A DNA stretch of 64,000 nt from Rhizobium sp. WYJ-E13. Lineage in GTDB: Bacteria; Pseudomonadota; Alphaproteobacteria; Rhizobiales; Rhizobiaceae. The DNA lies in the NCBI RefSeq assembly GCF_018987265.1, contig NZ_CP076853.1, positions 310,001-374,000 on the forward strand, in the 5' to 3' direction. The position numbers and the translations under genes are program-made. Shown here piece after piece: positions 26,489 through 35,253 of the stretch. A model generated the notes under the pieces. That model searched no databases. It was not told where the DNA came from and worked only from the letters and a program-made list of their open reading frames with translations. Every line of letters starts with the position of its first letter. Within the stretch, counting starts at the first letter, position 1.

Positions 26489-29400
26489 TTAGCCAGCAAG
26501 CACCCGCTGTGACGGAAAAGTGATCTCCACCAGCGTGCCCTCGTTCGGTGCCGAATTGATCGAGAAGATCGCCCTGTTGGCGTCGACCATTGCCTTGGTC
26601 AGCGGCAGGCCAAGACCGGTGCCGTCGCCGCGATGGCGTGACTGCGTGGACGACACCTGGCGGAATGGTTTCATCGCCTGGTCGAGCTCGCTGCGCGTCA
26701 TGCCAATGCCGGTATCCCGCACCCGCATCGCCACGCTGCCATTCGCCTCATAGGAGGTGGAAACGACGATCTGCCCGCCCGACGGCGTGAAGCGGATGGC
26801 GTTCGACAGGATGTTCAGTGCGATCTGCTTGATCGAACGCAAGTCGGCAACGACATCGGGCACCGACTGCGAAAGGGCAGTGCGGATGATGACACGCTGG
26901 CTGTTGGCCTGCGGCTGCACCAGTGCAACCGCTTCCGAGATCGCCTCGTTGAGGCCGACGGAGGCGAAGTCGAGATCCATCTTGCCCGCCTCGATCTTGG
27001 AAATATCGAGGAGGTCGTTGACGATATCGAGAACATGCCGTCCGGAACGGCCGATGTCGTTTGCATATTCGATATAGCGCGGATGGCCGATCGGCCCGAA
27101 GCGTTCGCTCGCCATCATATCCGAAAAGCCGATGATGGCGTTGAGCGGCGTGCGGATCTCATGGCTGACACGCGCAAGGAAATCAGTCTTATGCGCGTTG
27201 GCGGTTTCAGCCGCACCCTTGGCGTTGCGCAATTCGTCTTCGGTGCGCTTCCACTGGGTGATGTCGCGGATGACAGCGCAATAGCCGTTGGATGACGTCA
27301 GGCGGCCCATGGTCATGAACAGCGGCACGAAACCGCCGGCAGCCTCGCGGCCGATCACCTCGCGTCCGTCGTTCAGCACGCTTGCCACACCATGACCGGA
27401 AAGCCCATGCAGATAGTCGAGCACCGCCTTCTGGCTCTCATGGGCAAACAGCATGACGAAGGGTTTGCCGCGCGTTTCCTGTTCGTCGTAGTTGAAGAGG
27501 GCGCTTGCCGAGCGGTTCATCGAGCGGATATCGCCTTCCGTGCCGATGACGACGACACCATCGGTTGCCGTCTCCAGAATCGAGCGCAACTCCTCCACCT
27601 CGACCTGCAGCTTGGCGACCTTTTCCACCATCCGGTCGGAGCGCTGGTCGAGCCGGATAACCTCGCCTCTGCCTTCTTCCCGGTTTTCGACTGGCATCAG
27701 CGCCAGCATGAGGGCATTGGAATCTTCCCAGCGAACCGATTGCAGGCGGGCCGTGACCGGCACAAGCCTGTCGTCGGCTTTGACGAGCATCATCGTGCCC
27801 GAACCGTTTTCGAGGTCGTGGCGCTGCAGCAATGCATCGATGCCGCCGACTTCGGAGAGGGCCTCGACGGAATCGTAGCCCGTCAGCCGCAGGAATTCCG
27901 GATTGCCATGGATCAGCTGATCGCCGGCATGGATCAGCACGGCAACAGGCAGCAGATCGACGGTCGCAGCCGAGAGCCCGTCCGTCATCTTCACGCGCGG
28001 CGGAATGAAACTGGTCAGAACCTCGATCTGGCTGACAGTCTCCTGCAGACCCTCGGTTACGTCGTCTTCGGCTAGGGGGATCTCCCCGGCCTTTGCATCA
28101 GCCTCCTCCGCGACCTCGAAAATCGTCTCTTGGGGAACTGTCTGCTCGGCGACAGGCGTTTCGGCAACGGTCTCTTCCGCGACCGGCGGCTTCTCGACAT
28201 CAGATTCCGGCTGCGATGTGGCCGGCTCCTCGCCGCGCGCACCGAAGGCTTCGAGGCGTTTGGCGATCTCGCGGAAATTCGCCTGCTCGGCAGCCGTCAG
28301 GCCGTTGCCGGCGCCGTGAAGCTGCACGATCTTGTCGGTGGAGCGGCGGTTCGGCGTTTCGGAAATGCGAAGCGCCGGCGGTTCGTCCTGTGTGTCGCGC
28401 GGCTGCAGTTCTTCCTGCTGTTCAGCGACATCGGGCTCGAAGGCGGACTGCTCTTCGGCGACAGGTTCCGGAGCTATCGTCTCTTCCGGAACGGTTACTT
28501 CCGTCGCCGCTTTCACTTCCGACACGGTGTCGTCTTCGACATCCGGCTCCGGATTCACCGCTTCTTCGGCCTGCGGCGCAGCTTCGGCAATCGCTTCAGT
28601 CTGCTCCTCCGGCTGTTTAGGCGGTTTCTGTGCCATTTCTTCCGGAGCGGTTTCATTGGCCGGGCCGAGATAGGAGGCATCGTGGCCGATGCCGTCAGGT
28701 CCGAGCGTCAGGCCGAGAGCGAGGGGATCTTCCTGGGCGTCTGACAGGCGCACCACGCCGAAGCCGCGGAAACCATCGAAGTCGCGGTTGCGCGTATAGG
28801 TCGGCAGGGCGGCCAGATCGACGGGTACGACGAGGCTTGTGCCCTCGATCGGCCAGTAGATCGTCTTTCCGGACCAGGTATCGCGCCGCGCTAAGGCCTC
28901 GGAAAGCTTGGCTTCCGGATCGAGGTTGAAGAGGGCTGCGACATCGGAAAAAGCGCTGCCGATGATGTTACTCGCGTGCGGGCCGACGGCCTCGGCAAAT
29001 TCATGAGAAACTTCGCTGAAGCGGCCACCCGCGTCGATCTTCCAGACGAAGCGGGTGGCACGGCTGTTCGGTTTGAAGACGAAGCTGCTCTTCCTCGGGG
29101 CGGCTGCAGACTCTCCGGGCGCGACAGGAGTTGCCGCGAAGTTTTCGGCGGCGGAGGCGGCCGGCTGCTCCACCTGTTCGTCGACCGAAGCCCCTGCGTT
29201 TGCCTCTACGGTTTCTTCCTCGGCAACAGACGCTTCGGTCGGCTGCTCGACTTGCTCGCTGGCGCCCTCGACGACGACTGCTTCTGGTTCGGAAATGCTC
29301 TGATTTGCCGGCTGCTCGGACTGGGCTTCGACTGGTTCGCTCACCTCAACGGTGTCCCCGGTCTCGCCGGTGATCTCCTCCAGCGTCTCCTCAACCTCTT

Positions 29401-30223
29401 CAATGCCGGAGACTGCGTCGATGGCCTCCGCTTCCGTAAAGCCTGCCACAGGTGCTGCAACATCAGGAATTTCACGCGCTGCGGCTTCTGCTGGCGCAGT
29501 TTCCTGCGGCGCAGTCTCTTCAGTATTGGCAGAGGGTTCGATCGGGTCGAGGTGACCGATCGCCGTTTCGACCGCGAAGAGAAGATGGAGTGCCGGATCG
29601 TCGTGGAGTTTACCAACGGCAGCCGGCAAATAACCACGGCCGGTCGCAACCGGGCGCTTCACCAGGCGGTCCGGTTGGGCGCCGGCAAGCCTGATGAGTG
29701 TCCTTGCCGCCTGCTGTGTGATGCCGAGCGAGGCAAAACCTGGCGAAGCGGCAATGACTTCGCCTTCCGCTCCGATCACGGCCATATGCGTATCCGGGTC
29801 ATCGAGGCCCTGAAGCATCTGCGCAGCACTTGCGCCGGCCGTCAGCGAGTGCGCGGAGACCGGAACGGAAAACAAGATGGCCTTCTCGCCTGAAGCGAGA
29901 CGGATGAGCTCCGATGACGCCGGCGCCTGAACGCGCTGGAAGCCCTTGGCGATGCGGATGATGAAGGTTTTCTGGTCGCCGACCTCGCCAAGCTGGCGGG
30001 CAGCCGCCTCGAGCTGGCGGAAGGTGATGTCGGCATGGCCGACGCCCTGATCGAGCAGGTCATAAACCTCTGCATGGCCAAACAGTTCGGCGCCGGCACC
30101 ATTCGCCCAGAGCAAACGTGTGAGATCTGCAGAGAAAAGCACCATGGCCTCGCCACGCGAGAATCGTTCACGCACCCGCGCATGCACAGCAATGTCGATG
30201 AACGGATACTGGACTGCGGGCAT
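26489..30223 (-). CDS. cbrA: CbrA-like PAS-domain sensor histidine kinase
   Basis: Hybrid-length kinase of 1244 residues. An N-terminal sensory part with PAS-like segments is followed by a long Glu/Ala/Pro/Val-rich low-complexity linker (about 230-700). A second PAS region lies at about 880-990 (ILETATDGVVVIGTEGDIRSMN). The kinase core has the phospho-acceptor His1021 in ARVSHEIRTPLNAIIGFSDM, N-box NILSNAIRFTP and G-boxes DTGIGM and GTGLGLPL. No membrane helix is seen. In S. meliloti, CbrA acts on DivK and so on CtrA, linking cell cycle, envelope and symbiosis. Divergent from phaP. Confidence 0.87.
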   Translation of the reverse strand: MPAVQYPFIDIAVHARVRERFSRGEAMVLFSADLTRLLWANGAGAELFGHAEVYDLLDQGVGHADITFRQLEAAARQLGEVGDQKTFIIRIAKGFQRVQAPASSELIRLASGEKAILFSVPVSAHSLTAGASAAQMLQGLDDPDTHMAVIGAEGEVIAASPGFASLGITQQAARTLIRLAGAQPDRLVKRPVATGRGYLPAAVGKLHDDPALHLLFAVETAIGHLDPIEPSANTEETAPQETAPAEAAAREIPDVAAPVAGFTEAEAIDAVSGIEEVEETLEEITGETGDTVEVSEPVEAQSEQPANQSISEPEAVVVEGASEQVEQPTEASVAEEETVEANAGASVDEQVEQPAASAAENFAATPVAPGESAAAPRKSSFVFKPNSRATRFVWKIDAGGRFSEVSHEFAEAVGPHASNIIGSAFSDVAALFNLDPEAKLSEALARRDTWSGKTIYWPIEGTSLVVPVDLAALPTYTRNRDFDGFRGFGVVRLSDAQEDPLALGLTLGPDGIGHDASYLGPANETAPEEMAQKPPKQPEEQTEAIAEAAPQAEEAVNPEPDVEDDTVSEVKAATEVTVPEETIAPEPVAEEQSAFEPDVAEQQEELQPRDTQDEPPALRISETPNRRSTDKIVQLHGAGNGLTAAEQANFREIAKRLEAFGARGEEPATSQPESDVEKPPVAEETVAETPVAEQTVPQETIFEVAEEADAKAGEIPLAEDDVTEGLQETVSQIEVLTSFIPPRVKMTDGLSAATVDLLPVAVLIHAGDQLIHGNPEFLRLTGYDSVEALSEVGGIDALLQRHDLENGSGTMMLVKADDRLVPVTARLQSVRWEDSNALMLALMPVENREEGRGEVIRLDQRSDRMVEKVAKLQVEVEELRSILETATDGVVVIGTEGDIRSMNRSASALFNYDEQETRGKPFVMLFAHESQKAVLDYLHGLSGHGVASVLNDGREVIGREAAGGFVPLFMTMGRLTSSNGYCAVIRDITQWKRTEDELRNAKGAAETANAHKTDFLARVSHEIRTPLNAIIGFSDMMASERFGPIGHPRYIEYANDIGRSGRHVLDIVNDLLDISKIEAGKMDLDFASVGLNEAISEAVALVQPQANSQRVIIRTALSQSVPDVVADLRSIKQIALNILSNAIRFTPSGGQIVVSTSYEANGSVAMRVRDTGIGMTRSELDQAMKPFRQVSSTQSRHRGDGTGLGLPLTKAMVDANRAIFSINSAPNEGTLVEITFPSQRVLAG

Positions 30224-30331
30224 GATCGAACCTGTCGCTTTCGGCCTCTTGAAATTAACTGCTTATTAATAACTGCAGGTCTGCGACCGGTCCAGAAGAG
30301 TGGAGAGCTTTCGGCCGGCAAGGTTAACGTA

Positions 30332-30380
30332 TTGTGCAGTGCACAATGATGTTGCAATGCACAATAAGATGCGCTATATA
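30332..30380 (+). promoter_or_regulatory. phaP promoter with two TGCA operator-like boxes
   Basis: A perfect inverted repeat TTGTGC-AGT-GCACAA (30332-30346) is followed by TTGCAATGCACAA (30352-30364). A rhizobial -10 CTATAT lies at 30374-30379; TTGCAA at 30352-30357, inside the second box, is 16 bp upstream of it and can serve as the -35. A repressor bound here would block polymerase. PhaR/AniA is the likely regulator, by analogy with other phasin promoters. Confidence 0.6.
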
Positions 30381-30436
30381 AGACTTATCCAATTTATCGC
30401 GGCAGGAGATCTGCCCATCTCAAAGGACGCTATCCG

Positions 30437-30886
30437 ATGGCTACCATAAAGACCGACGACGTTTTTTCAATTGCCTCTTTCGACCCGAGCAAGCTGGCTG
30501 AGTCCTTCCGCGACTTCGCCGAAAAGGGTGCTCAGCAGTCCAAGGAAGCCTATGCCAAATTGAAGTCTGCAGGCGAAGAAGCCGGCAAGACGCTGGAAGC
30601 AACTGTTCAGACCGCGCAGGCCGGCAGCGTTGAAATCGGCCTCAAGGCGATCGACGCGCTCCGCGTCAATGCAGAAAGCTCGCTCTCCCACATGGAAGCG
30701 CTTCTCGGTGTTAAGTCCGTCGCCGAGTTCTTTGAACTGCAGACCTCTTTTCTGCGCAAGCAGGCTGAACTGACCGTCGAACAGGCGAAGTCGCTGCAGG
30801 AAACCACCAAGCAGGTTGCCGAGAAGGTTGCAAAGCCTTCCAAGGAAGCTGCTGAAAAGGCCATGGCATCCTTCAAGGTTGCCTGA
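30437..30886 (+). CDS. phaP: Phasin
   Basis: Granule-coating protein of 149 residues, almost wholly helical, that covers polyhydroxybutyrate inclusions in the cytoplasm. The Phasin_2-type pattern is clear: FRDFAEKGAQQSKEAYAKLK near 24, VEIGLKAIDALRVNAE near 69 and FELQTSFLRKQAELTVEQAK near 98, with a Lys/Ala-rich C-terminal tail. It is divergent from cbrA, close to acsA2, and ends in an intrinsic terminator. Confidence 0.93.
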   Translation: MATIKTDDVFSIASFDPSKLAESFRDFAEKGAQQSKEAYAKLKSAGEEAGKTLEATVQTAQAGSVEIGLKAIDALRVNAESSLSHMEALLGVKSVAEFFELQTSFLRKQAELTVEQAKSLQETTKQVAEKVAKPSKEAAEKAMASFKVA

Positions 30887-30908
30887 TCTCCTATGCTCGG
30901 TACGCAAC

Positions 30909-30937
30909 AAAGGCTGGACTGCGCGTTCAGCCTTTTT
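30909..30937 (+). terminator. Terminator after phaP
   Basis: AAAGGCTG(G)A pairs with T(T)CAGCCTTT around a GC-rich loop, ending in TTTTT. It starts 23 bp past the phaP stop. Confidence 0.85.
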
Positions 30938-31017
30938 GTATACTGAGTGCAAATCGGGGCTTGAATTAAAGTTCAAGTCCTCGTATGTGACCCCCGTCGC
31001 GCCGAGCGCGGCATTGT

Positions 31018-31094
31018 GCGGTTGTAGCTCAGTTGGTTAGAGCGCAGGTTTGTGGCACCTGAGGTCGGAGGTTCGAGACCCCCCAACCGTACCA
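31018..31094 (+). tRNA. tRNA-His (anticodon GTG)
   Basis: A 77-nt cloverleaf with encoded CCA. The anticodon stem is CAGGT/ACCTG around TTGTGGC, giving GTG. The acceptor arm is GCGGTTG paired with CAACCGT, so the first pair is G1:U72 and the discriminator is A73, with no complementary G-1/C73. This unusual His tRNA form is known for a group of alphaproteobacteria. The T stem (GGAGG with CCCCC) has one A:C mismatch. A TTGAAT/GTATGT promoter may lie at 30961-30988. Confidence 0.95.
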
Positions 31095-31148
31095 TTCTCT
31101 CCCATAAGTTGGTTTTCCTCTTCGGCAATGCACGGCATCGGCGCTTTT

Positions 31149-31166
31149 TGATGCCAAAATGATGCC
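31149..31166. repeat. Tandem TGATGCC motifs downstream of tRNA-His
   Basis: TGATGCC occurs at 31149-31155 and again at 31160-31166, 55 bp past the tRNA 3' end. The same heptamer, in the same orientation relative to the tRNA, is repeated past tRNA-Gln at 58511-58544. This could be a recombinase arm-site scar. Confidence 0.4.
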
Positions 31167-31318
31167 TGCTCGCATTTTGCTATTGCCGTTAACATTCGTT
31201 TACCTATTTATGTGCGGTGCGATGCAGCAATTGCCCAATGTTTTCGTTGCATTGCGAAATGCTGGCGGCCTGCCGCCTGGGGGTAGGGACAATCCACCGA
31301 GGCATTAAGGAGAATTTG

Positions 31319-31558
31319 ATGTCCATTTCTGTTCAGAACATAGAGGAATCGACCGCTGTTTCCCCGATCGACGTGGCAGCTGCGGTTAAGGGCGCGCGCA
31401 GTGCGGTTGGCTACAGCATTGAAGATCTCGCAGTGACCTGCGGTCTGGCCAATGGCGAAATCCTTGAAATCGAAAATGGCGAAAGTGTCGATCCGGCAAA
31501 GCTTAGGCGTATTGCTGCGGCCCTGCAGGTTCCGATTTCCGCCTTTCTGCATATCTGA
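31319..31558 (+). CDS. Small XRE-type helix-turn-helix protein, 79 aa
   Basis: Predicted cytoplasmic DNA-binding protein of 79 residues. The helix-turn-helix covers about 22-77: VKGARSAVGYSIEDLAVTCG, then IENGESVDPAKLRRIAAALQ. This is the usual Cro/C1 layout without an extra domain. I chose the ATG at 31319 because AAGGAGAA precedes it; an upstream in-frame start lacks a ribosome site. The leader contains several TGC-rich words (TTGCATTGCGAA), reminiscent of the phaP boxes. Target unknown. Confidence 0.75.
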   Translation: MSISVQNIEESTAVSPIDVAAAVKGARSAVGYSIEDLAVTCGLANGEILEIENGESVDPAKLRRIAAALQVPISAFLHI

Positions 31559-31569
31559 CGAGGCGACAG

Positions 31570-31610
31570 GGCCGATCGGCATTTTCTGATCGGCCGTCGT
31601 CCCCTTTTTA
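31570..31610 (+). terminator. Terminator-like hairpin after the small XRE gene
   Basis: GGCCGATC and GATCGGCC (8 bp) surround a 10-base loop; a CCCCTTTTTA run follows 9 bases later. The distance to the T-run makes it a moderate candidate. Confidence 0.5.
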
Positions 31611-31656
31611 CGGGACATGGTTGGAACTCTTGCGCCTGCCGCGCCGTTCAACGTGT

Positions 31657-32058
31657 ATGTCCAAGACCCTTCTCTACGGCGCGACGAAGATCGATGAGAC
31701 GAATGCCGTCTATGCGGCTGTCGCAAGTCTCGAACAGTTCCAATGTAAGAGCCGCGTCTTCATTGTGATTGCCGATCGGGACAATTCCCGCGCCGCTCTT
31801 GAGGAGCGGGATATGGTTATTCTCAGGTTTGCCGGATCGAGCATAAAGCCGCTCTTCGGAAGCGGCGATGAACTGGACGGCAAGGCGCTCCGACAAGAGC
31901 TGGACGCGCCGGACACGGGCGAATTTGCCCCCTTCCTGCTTGGCAAGGATGGCATCGTGAAGCTGAAGGCCAGCGAGCCAATCAGTGCAGGCGAACTTTT
32001 CGCCATCATCGACAGCATGCCGGTGCGCGCTGCCGAAGCCATCAGGCAAGACCAGTAA
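31657..32058 (+). CDS. DUF4174-domain protein
   Basis: Protein of about 133 residues matching the DUF4174 pattern: LEQFQCKSRVFIVIADRDNS near 25, an ERDMVILRF strand near 50, and the ending FAPFLLGKDGIVKLKASEP, as in thioredoxin-fold-like members. Function unknown. No signal peptide is visible with this start. The ATG at 31657 lacks a ribosome site; a TTG at 31621 in the same frame is an alternative. It is followed by a small Pro-rich gene. Confidence 0.65.
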   Translation: MSKTLLYGATKIDETNAVYAAVASLEQFQCKSRVFIVIADRDNSRAALEERDMVILRFAGSSIKPLFGSGDELDGKALRQELDAPDTGEFAPFLLGKDGIVKLKASEPISAGELFAIIDSMPVRAAEAIRQDQ

Positions 32059-32088
32059 TTCAATATTGCACTCGTAAAGGAGCCGGTC

Positions 32089-32247
32089 ATGTCCGTCCCG
32101 AACGAACCTATCCCCGACCAGCCGCCGATGCCCCTGCCAGGCTGGAAACCGGAGCCGCCGATCAAGGAGCCGGAACCTGATCGCCTGCCGGATGAAACGC
32201 CGTTTCCCAATCCTGATGAGAACGAGGAACCGGCAAGGCATCTCTAA
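32089..32247 (+). CDS. Proline/glutamate-rich small protein, 52 aa
   Basis: A 52-residue frame, MSVPNEPIPDQPPMPLPGW and onward, with 14 prolines and many acidic residues. It should be extended and soluble. A strong AAAGGAG site precedes the ATG, which supports translation. It starts 30 bp after the DUF4174 gene, probably in the same operon, and its stop codon abuts repeat copy B. No family recognised. Confidence 0.6.
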   Translation: MSVPNEPIPDQPPMPLPGWKPEPPIKEPEPDRLPDETPFPNPDENEEPARHL

Positions 32248-32300
32248 AGCAATTCCAGCAAAAGTGTGCAGCGGTTTTGGGTCCGGAATTGCGTAAAACA
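32247..32300. repeat. Palindromic intergenic repeat, copy B
   Basis: Best-preserved copy. The outer arms GCAATTCC and GGAATTGC are inverted, as are the inner GCAAAA and TTTTG. It fills the 59-bp gap between the convergent 52-aa gene and the LysR gene end. Confidence 0.85.
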
Positions 32301-32306
32301 TATGTG

Positions 32307-33188
32307 CTAAAGGAAGATCTGTCTTTCCTCATCGACGAGTTCCCGAAGGAAATCGATGACGCTGTGCACGCGCACCAGGTCGCGGGCGCTTTCGTGGTAG
32401 GTCGTCCAATAGGCGCGGCGAATGGACACCTGCGGCAGGATGCGCACCAGTTCCTGGTATTGCCGGGCGATATAGTCGTGCAGGATACCGATGCCGGCGC
32501 CGGAGCGTACGGCCTCGGTCTGGCCGATCGCCGTCGAGATTTCGAAACCCGCATCCCAGCTGCGCATCACCTCGCCAGAGAAATTCAGGGAAGCAGTGAA
32601 GATCAGGTCTTCCACGTAGCCAATGCGCGGATGGGCCTTCAAGGCGTCGATATCCTCGGGCTTTCCTTGCCGCGCCAGGTAATCCCCCGATGCGTAGAGG
32701 CCGAGCGTATAGTCGGTGAGCTTGGACGAGACGAGCCGTCCCTGTTCCGGCCGTTCCAGCGTGATGGCGATATCCGCCTCACGCTGCGACAACGAGAAGG
32801 AGCGCGGTACCGGCACGAGCTGGATCTTCAATTCCGGATGGCGCTCGATCAGCCGGCCCATGCGCGGCGCAAGAAAGGAGACTCCGAACCCGTCGGGTGC
32901 GCCGACGCGCACCGTTCCGGCAATGGCCGTATCCGTTTGGCCGAGATTGGCCTGCGCGGCGAGCATTTCCGTTTCCATCCGTTCTGCCGACGCAAGAAAG
33001 ACTGCGCCTTCGGCGGTGAGCTCGCAGCCATTCGTCCGGCGGATGAAAAGCCGCGTCTTCAGCGCCTCTTCCAGTGACGTCAGCCGGCGCGAGAGCGTGG
33101 CGTGATTAAGCCCCAGCCTCTTCGACGCGGCGAGGATCTGCCCGGTGCGGGCGACGGCCAGGAAAATGCGAACGTCATCCCAGTTCAT
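32307..33188 (-). CDS. LysR-family transcriptional regulator
   Basis: Regulator of 293 residues. Winged helix-turn-helix at 1-60 (MNWDDVRIFLAVARTGQILA, then LNHATLSRRLTSLEEALKTR), then a LysR substrate domain. The gene begins inside the last codons of the preceding monooxygenase (4-bp overlap), so the two are co-transcribed. The divergent gene is mmsA; an ATTTG-TG-CAAAT repeat at 33614-33625 in the shared region could be its site. Confidence 0.93.
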   Translation of the reverse strand: MNWDDVRIFLAVARTGQILAASKRLGLNHATLSRRLTSLEEALKTRLFIRRTNGCELTAEGAVFLASAERMETEMLAAQANLGQTDTAIAGTVRVGAPDGFGVSFLAPRMGRLIERHPELKIQLVPVPRSFSLSQREADIAITLERPEQGRLVSSKLTDYTLGLYASGDYLARQGKPEDIDALKAHPRIGYVEDLIFTASLNFSGEVMRSWDAGFEISTAIGQTEAVRSGAGIGILHDYIARQYQELVRILPQVSIRRAYWTTYHESARDLVRVHSVIDFLRELVDEERQIFL

Positions 33189-33499
33189 AGCTTTGAATGC
33201 ATCGCAATCGGATCGACGTCGATGAGGGCCAGTGATGTCACCATGCCTGATGTTTCGTTTTTATATTTGAGGAAATGCGGTGTCTGCAGATGAGTTTCAT
33301 ATGCTTCCTTATTGGCATAGACTTCGAGAATGCGGATCCTGTTCGGATGATCCCTGATGGAGACGGCATTCAGCGAAAGGACACCGTCTTCCAGCCTGAT
33401 GGATGCTTCGATTTCCTCGGTCAGCAGCGCGCGATAAGTTTTGATCGTGCCCGGATCGATCTCCAGTTCCGCCATCCTGACGACAGGTTTCCCGCTCAT
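33185..33499 (-). CDS. Antibiotic biosynthesis monooxygenase (ABM)-domain protein
   Basis: Small dimeric ferredoxin-like-fold protein of 104 residues, probably a YgiN-type quinol monooxygenase or related enzyme. Visible ABM pattern: VVRMAELEIDPGTIKTYRAL at the start, EASIRLEDGVLSLNAV in the middle, and ILEVYANKEAYETHLQTPHF with the typical H-L-x-T-x-H-F. It overlaps the LysR start by 4 bp (ATGA). Substrate unknown. Confidence 0.85.
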   Translation of the reverse strand: MSGKPVVRMAELEIDPGTIKTYRALLTEEIEASIRLEDGVLSLNAVSIRDHPNRIRILEVYANKEAYETHLQTPHFLKYKNETSGMVTSLALIDVDPIAMHSKL

Positions 33500-33670
33500 C
33501 GGTTTGACCTCCCTTTGACTTGTCCGCGTGCCGTTCCAGTTTTGATGCAGGAGCGCAGGTTATCGCGGCAGAACTATAATATACGCACAACGGTTGCTTA
33601 CTCCAGCGCATTGATTTGTGCAAATTGAAGTGCGATGGTTGAGCCATTCAAAAGATCAGGAGGAACACCC

Positions 33671-35167
33671 ATGCGTGAGATTGGTCATTTCATCGGCGGC
33701 AAGAAGGTTGCAGGCACCAGCGGCCGCACCAGCGATGTCTTCAACCCGGCGACCGGAGAAGTGCAGGCAAAGGTCGCGCTCGCAAGCGTCGAGGAACTGC
33801 GCGCCGCTGTCGAAAACGCCAAGGCTGCGCAGCCGAAGTGGGCGGCCACCAACCCGCAGCGCCGCGCCCGCGTCTTCTTCAAGTTCGTCGATCTCCTGAA
33901 CCAGCACATGGATGAGCTTGCGACGCTGCTTTCCAGCGAGCATGGCAAGACGGTCGAGGATTCCAAGGGCGATGTCATCCGCGGCCTCGAAGTCTGCGAA
34001 TTCGTCTGCGGCATCCCGCATCTTGCCAAGGGTGAGTTTACCGAGGGTGCCGGCCCGGCCATCGATATGTATTCTATCCGTCAGCCGGTCGGTATCGGCG
34101 CCGGCATCACGCCCTTCAACTTCCCGGGCATGATCCCGATGTGGATGTTTGCCCCTGCAATCGCCTGCGGCAACGCCTTCATCCTCAAGCCTTCCGAGCG
34201 CGATCCGTCTCTGCCGATCCGTCTTGCCGAACTGATGATCGAGGCCGGTCTGCCGGCTGGCATCCTCAATGTCGTCAACGGCGACAAGACCGCCGTCGAT
34301 GCGATCCTCACTGATCCCGATATCGGCGCTGTCTCCTTCGTTGGCTCCACGCCGATTGCCCGCTACGTCTACGGCACGGCTGCCATGAACGGCAAGCGCG
34401 CCCAGTGCTTCGGCGGCGCCAAGAACCACATGATCATCATGCCCGATGCCGATATGGACCAGGCCGTCAACGCCCTTATGGGTGCGGGCTACGGTTCGGC
34501 TGGCGAGCGCTGCATGGCTGTCTCGGTTGCCGTGCCGGTCGGCGAGGAAACCGCTAACCGTCTCGTCGAGAAGCTGGTACCGAAGATCGAATCCCTGCGC
34601 ATCGGTCCTTACACCGACGACAAGGCAGACATGGGTCCTGTTGTCACCAAGGACGCCTATAACCGCATTCAGGGCCTGATCAACAAGGGCATCGAAGAAG
34701 GCGCCAAGCTCGTCGTCGACGGCCGCGATTTCAAGCTTCAGGGTTATGAGGACGGCTATTTCGTCGGCGGCTGCCTGTTCGATCACGTCACGCCGGAGAT
34801 GGAAATCTACAAGACCGAGATCTTCGGGCCGGTCCTGTCGGTTGTTCGCGCCCATAATTATGAGGAAGCGCTCTCCCTGCCGATGAAGCATGAATATGGC
34901 AATGGTGTTGCGATCTTCACCCGTGACGGCGACGCCGCCCGCGACTTCGCCTCCCGCATCAATATCGGCATGATCGGCATCAATGTTCCGATCCCGGTGC
35001 CGCTCGCCTACCATTCCTTTGGCGGCTGGAAAGCCTCGAGCTTCGGCGACCTCAACCAGCATGGCACTGACGCCATCAAGTTCTGGACCCGGACCAAGAC
35101 CATTACCGCGCGCTGGCCGTCCGGCATCAAGGGCGGCGCCGAATTCGTCATGCCGACGATGAAGTGA
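33671..35167 (+). CDS. mmsA: Methylmalonate-semialdehyde dehydrogenase (CoA-acylating)
   Basis: Oxidises methylmalonate or malonate semialdehyde to propionyl- or acetyl-CoA in valine and myo-inositol breakdown. The 498-residue aldehyde dehydrogenase has TPFNFPGMIPMWMFAPAIAC near 146, FVGSTPIARYVY near 232 and catalytic Cys in GYGSAGERCMAVS near 287. The enzyme family is also called IolA. The ATG at 33671 follows AGGAGG; an upstream in-frame start at 33635 lacks a ribosome site. Transcribed alone and ended by a terminator. Confidence 0.95.
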   Translation: MREIGHFIGGKKVAGTSGRTSDVFNPATGEVQAKVALASVEELRAAVENAKAAQPKWAATNPQRRARVFFKFVDLLNQHMDELATLLSSEHGKTVEDSKGDVIRGLEVCEFVCGIPHLAKGEFTEGAGPAIDMYSIRQPVGIGAGITPFNFPGMIPMWMFAPAIACGNAFILKPSERDPSLPIRLAELMIEAGLPAGILNVVNGDKTAVDAILTDPDIGAVSFVGSTPIARYVYGTAAMNGKRAQCFGGAKNHMIIMPDADMDQAVNALMGAGYGSAGERCMAVSVAVPVGEETANRLVEKLVPKIESLRIGPYTDDKADMGPVVTKDAYNRIQGLINKGIEEGAKLVVDGRDFKLQGYEDGYFVGGCLFDHVTPEMEIYKTEIFGPVLSVVRAHNYEEALSLPMKHEYGNGVAIFTRDGDAARDFASRINIGMIGINVPIPVPLAYHSFGGWKASSFGDLNQHGTDAIKFWTRTKTITARWPSGIKGGAEFVMPTMK

Positions 35168-35191
35168 TCCGAATAACCTTCCCCATTGTGG

Positions 35192-35223
35192 AAACGGGCC
35201 TGAGAAGGGCCCGTTTTCGTTTT
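35192..35223 (+). terminator. Terminator after mmsA
   Basis: AACGGGCC and GGCCCGTT pair around TGAGAAG and are followed by TTCGTTTT. It begins 25 bp past the stop codon. Confidence 0.88.
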
Positions 35224-35253
35224 AAATGCTGCGGCGAGCAGTCGCGGGAAACG

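Noticed and set aside
33656..35062. Minus-strand open frame of 468 codons opposite mmsA
   Set aside because: Antisense shadow of a high-GC gene; Asp/Gly/Arg-rich with no recognisable domain.
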